Shown: positions 1 to 6,093 of the stretch, one piece after another | Numbering within the stretch: position 1 is the stretch's first letter | Layout of the letters: each line of letters opens with the position of its first letter | Source: an uncultured Mycoplasmatota bacterium | GTDB taxonomy: Bacteria; Bacillota_I; Bacilli_A; RF39; UBA660 | Assembly (NCBI GenBank): GCA_946491675.1 | Contig: CAMLYN010000032.1 | Coordinates: forward strand, 1 to 9,797 | DNA length: 9,797 bases | Direction: 5' to 3' | Program-made: the position numbers and the translations under genes | Notes under the pieces: generated by a model | The model's input: the letters and a program-made list of their open reading frames with translations, nothing else | Told to the model about the DNA's origin: nothing | Database searches by the model: none

Positions 1-1
1 A

Positions 2-305
<304 letters not shown>

Positions 306-307
<2 letters not shown>

Positions 308-313
308 GGTGAT
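306..313 (+). promoter_or_regulatory. Ribosome binding site that selects the TTG start at 318
   Basis: AGGGTGAT overlaps the lysS stop codon and lies 4 nt before TTG 318. The in-frame GTG at 309 is inside this Shine-Dalgarno sequence, so it is unlikely to be the start. The same GGTGAT-plus-short-spacer layout precedes dnaD at 4851. Confidence 0.75.
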
Positions 314-317
314 TAAT

Positions 318-2096
318 TTGAAAAAAATAATGTATCTAATTTTTTTGGGATTTGTCTTTTTATTGATTAATGTTAGTTTTGTAGAGGCTAAATCAGTAAC
401 TGATATTTGTTATTATAAAACAGAAGATAATAATTTTACTTTTGCTGTTAAGGCATACGATGATGGTACTTCTGATGCTATTTTAATGAATTCTTATGAT
501 GAAAATTCGTTTCCAAGCAATTATAGTGGGCATAAAGAGAGCCAAAGCTATCGTGCTACTTGGAAAAATATTGGAAATGCTTTAAATGGATCATCATGTA
601 ATCGATATATGAAATATACGGTTAATAGTGGTGACAATCGTATTGAGTTTTCAAATACTACTCCTACTTTAGGAGTAAATGATCTTTTGTTGGTTAATTA
701 TAATTTTGAAGGTAGTGCTTCAAAATGTGTTTATAAAGGTCTTGATTATAAATTGCCAAATTATCAAATTACTATGACAGTATTAATTGACGATAATTCT
801 ATTTTTACTTATTATAATGATGATTTAAATACAGCAATGAATCGAAATATCAAAATTGGAGGTTTATTCGACGCAGATAAAATAGAATATACTTTAGATG
901 GTGGATTTTATAATGATTTTATTGAGTATTTTTATGATGATTCAGAAGGTTGTCCTTTAATTGATAATGTTCAAAGCTATAGCGATCAAGTTTGGATTTC
1001 TGCTGTGGATGATTCGAATGGTTCTAATTTTGGTTTAATCTCTTCAGAATATAATGATTCAGTTTCACCAGAAGAGGAATTAAGAAGTTATCCGATTAAT
1101 TTTGATGATGGTGAAAACAAAATACAATTTTATATTAAAACTTATAATGATGATAAAGAAAAAATATGTTTAAGTATCGATAACTTAAGTTTAAAATGTG
1201 CAGAAATGAATTATCAAGATGATGAAATTTTTATTCATAGTGGTTCAATTGGTGGAAAATGGTATGTTTTTAAAATAAAGCAAGAAGATATTCCTGAAAT
1301 TTTTAAATATGATGTACCTGGAGATTATAGTACTTTAATTAATCCAAATCCTGTTTATTTTAATAAAGGTTCTTATGATATTTATTATCTTTCAAAAAAA
1401 AATGATAATTCAACTGTTGTTAGCTCTGATAATGGTGAAGAATATAAACATCAAATGTGTATATTAAAACCTTATTTAGTTAATACACCATCAATAGATT
1501 ATGAATTGAAGATTTACGAAGGTATAAATCCAGATCCTGATTTATATTCTATTTATGATTTACCTTGTGATAAGTGGGGCTATGGGTATTCACTTAATTG
1601 CAAAGGTAATGATTGCTCATATTTAATAAATCAGAGTTTAACAAACATTAAATATTATTGTAATGATGTATATGACAATTATAGCAATAATAATGAATAC
1701 ATTGAAAAGAGAATTAATGAATGTATTAATTTCAATAATTTTTATTTATATTTAGTTGAACAAGGAATTGTTGATGATCTTGGTAGTAATTGCGGATTTT
1801 TATCTTATGATTTAGTTAAAATATTAGAAAAAATATTAGATATTATTAAAATAGCTGGTCCATTATTAGCTTTAGGCTTAGGAACATTGGATTTTGTTAA
1901 AACCGTAGCTAGTGGTGATGCCGATAAAGAAATGAAAAATACTTTTAAGCGATTTGGAACGAGACTTATTGCTGCAGCTTTATTGTTTCTCGTACCATTT
2001 ATATTAGCTTTCTTGATGGATATATTTTTGGGTAGCCAAGATGGTTATGATTCAGATAATCCATTTTGTAAAATTGTAGATTGGGGTGGACAGTGA
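318..2096 (+). CDS. Exported protein of unknown function with a C-terminal VirB2/TrbC pilin-like two-helix membrane module
   Basis: I do not recognise this gene as a whole. From TTG 318 it encodes 592 residues. Residues 1-24 form a signal peptide: KK, a long hydrophobic core, then a VEA|KS cleavage site. Residues 25 to about 490 are a polar ectodomain rich in Asp, Asn, Tyr and Ser with 13 cysteines, beta-rich in appearance. The C-terminus has two hydrophobic helices, about 505-527 and 549-572, joined by a basic loop (SGDADKEMKNTFKRFGTR), and ends in a short tail with Cys584. By the positive-inside rule the ectodomain and tail are outside and the loop is inside. The helix-basic loop-helix (GTLDFVK...KRFGTRLIAAALLFLVPF) resembles the VirB2/TrbC-like pilin proteins of Gram-positive conjugation systems. 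That likeness is from memory and not a search. The protein is much larger than a pilin. The gene sits 10 nt after lysS and overlaps the next start as GTGA. A surface anchor, adhesin or secretion role is only inference. Confidence 0.8.
   Translation: MKKIMYLIFLGFVFLLINVSFVEAKSVTDICYYKTEDNNFTFAVKAYDDGTSDAILMNSYDENSFPSNYSGHKESQSYRATWKNIGNALNGSSCNRYMKYTVNSGDNRIEFSNTTPTLGVNDLLLVNYNFEGSASKCVYKGLDYKLPNYQITMTVLIDDNSIFTYYNDDLNTAMNRNIKIGGLFDADKIEYTLDGGFYNDFIEYFYDDSEGCPLIDNVQSYSDQVWISAVDDSNGSNFGLISSEYNDSVSPEEELRSYPINFDDGENKIQFYIKTYNDDKEKICLSIDNLSLKCAEMNYQDDEIFIHSGSIGGKWYVFKIKQEDIPEIFKYDVPGDYSTLINPNPVYFNKGSYDIYYLSKKNDNSTVVSSDNGEEYKHQMCILKPYLVNTPSIDYELKIYEGINPDPDLYSIYDLPCDKWGYGYSLNCKGNDCSYLINQSLTNIKYYCNDVYDNYSNNNEYIEKRINECINFNNFYLYLVEQGIVDDLGSNCGFLSYDLVKILEKILDIIKIAGPLLALGLGTLDFVKTVASGDADKEMKNTFKRFGTRLIAAALLFLVPFILAFLMDIFLGSQDGYDSDNPFCKIVDWGGQ
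2083..2089 (+). promoter_or_regulatory. Ribosome binding site that selects the GTG start at 2093
   Basis: GGGGTGG lies 3 nt before GTG 2093, inside the end of the upstream gene. An in-frame TTG at 2081 would add four residues (MGWT) in front of the conserved strand, but it overlaps this site and has no ribosome binding site of its own in view. Confidence 0.6.
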
Positions 2097-2626
2097 AATT
2101 ATATGTAGTCAGACATGGAGAAACTTTAGAAAATGCTAATAATTGTCTAGTTGGTAGATTAAATAGTTCTTTAACCGAAGAAGGAATTAATCAAGCAAAA
2201 AAAGTTAGCGAATATTTTAAAAATAAAAATATTGATTTGATTGTTAGTTCACCATTAGATCGATGTAAACAAACTTCAGAAATAATTAGTGATAATAAAA
2301 TTCCAATTATTTATTCTGATAGTTTATTAGGACGTGATCATGGTGAATTTACAGGGAAGCCTAAAGAATCAATTAATTTTGATGAATATTGGAATTATAA
2401 TAAAAATATTAAGTATGAAAGAGCTGAAAGCGTTAAGGATTTATATAATCGTGTCGCTAAATTGGTTGAAGATATAAAAGAAAAATATTATGATAAAAAT
2501 GTAATAATTGTTACTCATAGTGGGATAATGCGAGTTTTATACTATTATTTTAAAGGAATACCAGATGATGGTATCTTAAGTGAAATAACAATTAGAAATT
2601 GTGAAGTATTTGAATATGATATATAA
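2093..2626 (+). CDS. Histidine phosphatase family protein (phosphoglycerate mutase-like, GpmB/CobC type)
   Basis: This is a 177-residue cytoplasmic enzyme of the histidine phosphatase superfamily, which transfers phosphate through a phospho-histidine. Numbered from GTG 2093, the N-terminal strand and RHG motif (KLYVVRHGET) place the nucleophile at His8. SSPLDRCKQT carries the phosphate-binding Arg57, LGRDHGEFTGK carries the acid Glu85, and VIIVTHSGIMRVL carries the second His142. All core residues are present. The length is that of the small phosphatase branch (GpmB, CobC, PhoE), shorter than the roughly 230-250 residues of true dPGM glycolytic mutases, so a small-molecule phosphatase is more likely than a glycolytic mutase. 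The substrate cannot be read from sequence. The start overlaps the previous stop (GTGA), suggesting translational coupling, and ackA follows 12 nt after the stop. Confidence 0.9.
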   Translation: MKLYVVRHGETLENANNCLVGRLNSSLTEEGINQAKKVSEYFKNKNIDLIVSSPLDRCKQTSEIISDNKIPIIYSDSLLGRDHGEFTGKPKESINFDEYWNYNKNIKYERAESVKDLYNRVAKLVEDIKEKYYDKNVIIVTHSGIMRVLYYYFKGIPDDGILSEITIRNCEVFEYDI

Positions 2627-2631
2627 GGAGG
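2625..2631 (+). promoter_or_regulatory. Strong Shine-Dalgarno for ackA
   Basis: AAGGAGG is a full match to the anti-Shine-Dalgarno sequence. It overlaps the upstream stop codon and lies 7 nt before ATG 2639. It is the strongest ribosome binding site in the first operon and suggests high translation of acetate kinase relative to the genes before it. Confidence 0.85.
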
Positions 2632-2638
2632 ATTTTTA

Positions 2639-3817
2639 ATGAAAATATTATCAGTCAATGCAGGTAGTTCATCTTTAAAATTTCAAATGTATGAAATGCC
2701 AGAAGAAAAAGTTTTAATATCAGGAGTATTTGAAAGAATTGGATTATCGGATAGTTTATATACGATTAAAATCAATGGCGAGAAAATAAAAAAACAAGTT
2801 AATTTAGATACTCATAAAGATGCAGTTAGAATCTTAATTGAGGAACTATTAGCTAATAATGTAATTAAATCATTAGATGAAATAAAAGGAATCGGTCATC
2901 GTGTTGTTCATGGTGGTGATAAATATGCTTCATCAACTATTATTAATGATGATGTTATTAAAACAATTGAAGATTTATCTTCTTTAGCACCATTACATAA
3001 CCCTGCTAACTTAATGGGGGTTTTAGCTTTTAAAGAACAAGTTCCTAATGCTATTAGTGTAGCTGTATTTGATACAGCTTTCCATCAAACAATGCCAAAG
3101 GAATCTTATCTATATGCATTACCTTATGAATGGTATACTCATTATGGAGTAAGAAAATATGGTTTTCATGGTATTAGCCATGATTATTTAACTCAAACTT
3201 TAAAAGAGGTATTAAAAAATGAAAAACCTAATTTAATTACTTGTCATTTAGGTAATGGTGGAAGTATTAGTGCGATTAAAGAAGGTTTATGTTATGATAC
3301 TAGTCTAGGATTTTCACCTAATGCGGGATTAGTTATGGGAACAAGATGTGGTGATATTGATAGTGCAATAATTCCATATATTATGAATAAAGCTGATATG
3401 TCTTTAGAAGATGTAATGAGTGATTTATCTAAAAAAAGTGGTTATTTAGGTGTCAGTGGAATTAGTAGTGATTCTCGTGATATTGAAGATGGTATTAAAA
3501 ATGGTAACGATAGATGTATTTTAGCGCAACATTTATTTGTCAAAAGAGCAATTGAATATATTGCTAAGTATTATGTATTACTAGGACATGTTGATGCTAT
3601 TTGCTTTGCTGGTGGAATTGGTGAAAATTCTATTAGTACTAGAAAAGAAATTTTAAATGGTTTAGAATGCTTAGGCATAAAATTAGATGAAAAAGCTAAT
3701 GATATTCGTGGTGAATTTAAATTAATTACTACTAAAGATTCAAGTGTTCCAGCATTTATTATTCCAACTGATGAAGAAGTTATGATTGCTCGTGATACTT
3801 ATGAATTAATAGGCTAA
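2639..3817 (+). CDS. ackA: Acetate kinase
   Basis: Acetate kinase interconverts acetyl phosphate + ADP and acetate + ATP in the cytoplasm, the ATP-yielding last step of acetate fermentation. The 392 residues are close to the usual length of about 400. Family motifs run in order: VNAGSSSLK (Asn7), GHRVVHGG (Arg88), VFDTAFH (Asp145), YGFHGISH (His177), HLGNGGS for phosphate binding (203-209), MGTRCGD (Arg236), FAGGIGENS for adenosine binding, and IPTDEEVMIA (Glu379). All known catalytic positions are kept. The stretch after DTSLGFSP reads NAGLVMGTR, where many homologues have LEG before LxMGTR; this looks like lineage variation. Butyrate and propionate kinases are related, but this motif set is that of AckA. 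No phosphotransacetylase (pta) gene is in the window. It is the last gene of its operon, and its stop codon overlaps the terminator hairpin. Confidence 0.97.
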   Translation: MKILSVNAGSSSLKFQMYEMPEEKVLISGVFERIGLSDSLYTIKINGEKIKKQVNLDTHKDAVRILIEELLANNVIKSLDEIKGIGHRVVHGGDKYASSTIINDDVIKTIEDLSSLAPLHNPANLMGVLAFKEQVPNAISVAVFDTAFHQTMPKESYLYALPYEWYTHYGVRKYGFHGISHDYLTQTLKEVLKNEKPNLITCHLGNGGSISAIKEGLCYDTSLGFSPNAGLVMGTRCGDIDSAIIPYIMNKADMSLEDVMSDLSKKSGYLGVSGISSDSRDIEDGIKNGNDRCILAQHLFVKRAIEYIAKYYVLLGHVDAICFAGGIGENSISTRKEILNGLECLGIKLDEKANDIRGEFKLITTKDSSVPAFIIPTDEEVMIARDTYELIG

Positions 3818-3830
3818 AAAGCCTTTTTTT
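3811..3830 (+). terminator. Rho-independent terminator after ackA
   Basis: A 5-bp stem AGGCT/AGCCT (3811-3815 with 3820-3824) has an AAAA loop, and a seven-T run at 3824-3830 begins with the last base of the stem. The ackA stop codon TAA begins at the last base of the left arm. The stem is short but GC-rich for this DNA, and a new promoter follows, which supports termination here. Confidence 0.8.
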
Positions 3831-3843
3831 CTTGTAATTAATA

Positions 3844-3872
3844 TGGACGAATTAGTTTAAATATAGTATAAT
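3844..3872 (+). promoter_or_regulatory. Sigma-A promoter for the nrnA-dnaD-nth operon
   Basis: The -35 element TGGACG (3844-3849) matches TTGACA at 4 of 6 positions. A 17-bp spacer separates it from a perfect -10 TATAAT (3867-3872). It lies in the only gap between the ackA terminator and ATG 3896, giving an expected leader of under 20 nt with a weak AAAGTG ribosome binding site (3884-3888 region). Confidence 0.75.
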
Positions 3873-3895
3873 AAAGCTATAGAAAGTGTGAAATT

Positions 3896-4840
3896 ATGTG
3901 TTATAAAAAGATAGCTAAGGAAATAAAAAAATATAATATAATTGTTATTGCAAGACACATTGGGCCAGATCCAGATGCTTTAGGAAGTTCAATTGGATTG
4001 AAAGAATTAATTTTAAATAATTTTCCTAAAAAACAAGTTTATGTAATAGGAGCTCCTGCTTCTCGTTTTCGTTATTTGGGAAATGTTGATAAATTACCAG
4101 AAATAGATTATAACAAATCTTTATTAATTGTAACAGATACTCCAGATATTAAAAGAATTGATGGCGTAAGTCCTGATAAATTTTCTAAGGTTATTAAAAT
4201 TGATCACCATCCTTTTGTTGAAAAATTTGCTGATATTGAATTAATCGATGATAAAGCTAGTAGTGCAAGTCAATTGATTATTGAATTGGCTAAAATAAAT
4301 CATTTTAAATTAAATAAAGATATTGCTAGTAAATTATATATGGGAGTAGTTGCTGATACAAATCGTTTTTTATATGAATATACAAGCTATAAGACATTAG
4401 AGTTAGTAGCTTGGTTAATAAAAGAAACTGACTTAGATTTTACAAGTCTTTATGATAATTTATATACTAAATCTTTAAAAGAAATTGTTTTTTCTGGTTA
4501 TATTTCTTTAAATATGAAAGTTACAGATAATGGTTTAGCTTATATTAAATTAAATGATGAAATATTAAAAAAATATGATGTTGATCCTTCAACTGCTGGT
4601 AATTTGATTGAAAATTATAACAATGTTGATAAAATCAAAGTAGTTGCTTTTTGTAGTGAGGATAAAGGAAATAATTATATTAAATGTTCAATTCGTTCTA
4701 AAGGTCCAATTATTAATGAAATTGCCAGTCATTATAATGGTGGTGGGCATATTTATGCAAGTGGTGCTCGTCCTAAAACATTTAATGAAGTAGATAAAAT
4801 GTTAGAAGAGTTAGAAAAAGTATGTCAAAATTTTAAATGA
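3896..4840 (+). CDS. nrnA: DHH-family bifunctional oligoribonuclease / pAp phosphatase NrnA
   Basis: NrnA degrades 2-5 nt RNA fragments (nanoRNAs) to mononucleotides and dephosphorylates 3'-phosphoadenosine 5'-phosphate in the cytoplasm. The 314 residues match the B. subtilis enzyme in length. The DHH phosphoesterase domain shows HIGPDPDALGSS (His21, Asp25, Asp27), VTDTPD (Asp81), the signature IDHH (103-105) and MGVVADTNRF (Asp154), which together bind two Mn ions. The C-terminal DHHA1 domain carries SIRSKG and the substrate-binding GGGHIYASGAR (282-292). RecJ has a similar core but is much longer, and the GdpP-type c-di-AMP phosphodiesterases carry extra membrane, PAS and GGDEF domains that are absent here. 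It is the first gene after its promoter, and dnaD follows after a 10-nt gap. Confidence 0.93.
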   Translation: MCYKKIAKEIKKYNIIVIARHIGPDPDALGSSIGLKELILNNFPKKQVYVIGAPASRFRYLGNVDKLPEIDYNKSLLIVTDTPDIKRIDGVSPDKFSKVIKIDHHPFVEKFADIELIDDKASSASQLIIELAKINHFKLNKDIASKLYMGVVADTNRFLYEYTSYKTLELVAWLIKETDLDFTSLYDNLYTKSLKEIVFSGYISLNMKVTDNGLAYIKLNDEILKKYDVDPSTAGNLIENYNNVDKIKVVAFCSEDKGNNYIKCSIRSKGPIINEIASHYNGGGHIYASGARPKTFNEVDKMLEELEKVCQNFK

Positions 4841-4846
4841 GGTGAT
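4839..4846 (+). promoter_or_regulatory. Ribosome binding site that selects ATG 4851 for dnaD
   Basis: GAGGTGAT overlaps the nrnA stop and lies 4 nt before ATG 4851. An in-frame GTG at 4842 is inside this site and would add only MIN, so it is not taken as the start. Confidence 0.8.
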
Positions 4847-4850
4847 AAAT

Positions 4851-5483
4851 ATGTTAGGTAAAGTGATTGATTTAATTAAAAATGAACCATTTCACATTCC
4901 CAATATATTATTTAAAAATTATCGTAAATTAAATATTACTGATAGTGAATTAATAGTATTAATTTATTTAATTAATACGGATATTAGTTTTAATCCAAAG
5001 CAAATTGCTAAAGATTTAAATTTTGAGTTAAGTGAGGTAATGAATATCATTACTTCATTAACGGAAAAAAGTATTTTAAAAATTGATATAGTTAATAAAA
5101 AGGTAAGGGAAGAAGTAATTAATTTGGAAGAACTATACAAAAAATTAGGATTTATTGTTGTTAACGATGAAATAAAGGAAAAGTCTAGTAATATTTTTGA
5201 TATATTTGAAAAAGAATTTGGTCGGACATTATCACCAATGGACTATGAAATTATTAGTGATTGGCAGAAAAACTATAATGATGAACTAATTTTATTAGCA
5301 TTAAAAGAAGCTGTTTTTAATGGTGTTAATAATTTAAGATATATTGATAAAATACTAATTGATTGGAATAAAAAAGGTATTAAAAATGAACAAGACATTA
5401 TCAATGATCGTAAAAATTTTCAAAGTAAAAAACAAAATAAGAAATTGTTTGATTATGATTGGTTAAATGAACAAGATAGTTGA
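4851..5483 (+). CDS. dnaD: Primosome/replication initiation protein DnaD
   Basis: DnaD acts with DnaA and DnaB in Firmicutes to remodel DNA and load the replicative helicase at the origin and at stalled forks. From ATG 4851 the protein has 210 residues, close to the usual 220-230. Residues about 15-95 form the winged-helix DDBH1 oligomerisation domain (LIVLIYLINT, then FNPKQIAKDLN and a recognition-type helix). Residues about 118-178 are the DnaD C-terminal DDBH2 domain, starting FEKEFGRTLSPMDYE and ending in the ssDNA-binding signature YIDKILIDW (164-172; YxxxIxxxW). A lysine-rich linker leads to the conserved-looking tail FDYDWLNE. Phage DnaD-like proteins share DDBH2, but the neighbour nth is the classic partner of the chromosomal gene. 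Its end overlaps nth by 17 nt. Confidence 0.93.
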   Translation: MLGKVIDLIKNEPFHIPNILFKNYRKLNITDSELIVLIYLINTDISFNPKQIAKDLNFELSEVMNIITSLTEKSILKIDIVNKKVREEVINLEELYKKLGFIVVNDEIKEKSSNIFDIFEKEFGRTLSPMDYEIISDWQKNYNDELILLALKEAVFNGVNNLRYIDKILIDWNKKGIKNEQDIINDRKNFQSKKQNKKLFDYDWLNEQDS

Positions 5484-6087
5484 TTATTTAGATGAATTAA
5501 TACCTAATCCAAAATGTGAATTAAATTATACTAAAGATTATGAGTTGTTGTTAGCTACAATGTTAAGTGCTCAAACAACTGATAGAAGAGTTAATATGGT
5601 TACTAGTGTTTTATTTAAAGAATATAATTCTTTGGCTAAACTAAGAGAAGCTAAGGTGGAAGATCTAATTGAAATTATAAGACCAATTGGAACTTTTAAT
5701 AAAAAAGCTAATAATATTATTGAAATAGCTAAAAGATTAGAAAGCGTTGGAGATATTGTTCCTAATAATCGTGAATTTTTAGAAAGTTTACCTGGAGTCG
5801 GTAGAAAAACTGCTAATGTTGTTTTAAGTAATATTTATAATATAGCATGTATTGCTGTCGACACACATGTTCATCGCGTTAGTATAAGATTGGGAATAGC
5901 AAATAAAAATGATGATGTTTTAAAAACAGAAATGAAATTGACTAAAAAGTTTAAAAATTATGATTTATGTCGACTTCATCATCAATTGGTTTTATTTGGC
6001 CGATATTACTGTAAAGCAAGTAATCCTAGTTGTGATACTTGTAAGCTAAGAGATATTTGTAAATACAAAAACTCTACTAAAAAGTAG
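5467..6087 (+). CDS. nth: Endonuclease III, [4Fe-4S] DNA glycosylase/AP lyase
   Basis: Nth removes oxidised pyrimidines and cleaves abasic sites in base excision repair. The 206 residues are near the usual 210. The helix-hairpin-helix LPGVGRKTAN carries catalytic Lys114, and the following VDTHVHRV carries catalytic Asp132. The C-terminal cluster ligands are complete as C-x6-C-x2-C-x5-C (Cys182, 189, 192, 198). The N-terminal LSAQTTDRRVN stretch is typical of Nth and not of MutY. The start ATG 5467 lies 17 nt inside dnaD with no clear Shine-Dalgarno sequence, so translation is probably coupled to dnaD. No other in-frame start is available before conserved sequence. The stop codon lies within the terminator hairpin. 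Confidence 0.95.
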   Translation: MNKIVDYLDELIPNPKCELNYTKDYELLLATMLSAQTTDRRVNMVTSVLFKEYNSLAKLREAKVEDLIEIIRPIGTFNKKANNIIEIAKRLESVGDIVPNNREFLESLPGVGRKTANVVLSNIYNIACIAVDTHVHRVSIRLGIANKNDDVLKTEMKLTKKFKNYDLCRLHHQLVLFGRYYCKASNPSCDTCKLRDICKYKNSTKK

Positions 6088-6093
6088 AGTTTT
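6068..6093. terminator. Bidirectional terminator shared by nth (+) and ponA (-)
   Basis: A perfect 11-bp stem, AAAACTCTACT (6068-6078) with AGTAGAGTTTT (6083-6093), has an AAAA loop. A tracts lie on the left side and T tracts on the right, so each strand's transcript has a hairpin followed by U residues. The nth stop (6085-6087) lies in the right arm, and two bases of the ponA stop (6092-6094) do too. Confidence 0.88.

Noticed and set aside
309..317. GTG 309 as the start of the exported protein
   Set aside because: It lies inside the Shine-Dalgarno sequence, and TTG 318 has correct spacing and gives a classical signal peptide beginning MKKIM.
2081..2092. TTG 2081 as the start of the histidine phosphatase
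   Set aside because: It overlaps the ribosome binding site for GTG 2093 and would add residues before the conserved first strand.
318..2096. Part of an integrated conjugative element
   Set aside because: No relaxase, VirB4, coupling protein, integrase or attachment repeat is present, and the flanks are core genes with the same base composition.
2093..2626. Glycolytic phosphoglycerate mutase (gpmA)
   Set aside because: The protein is 177 residues and lacks the extra length of dPGM enzymes, so only the broader histidine phosphatase family is supported.
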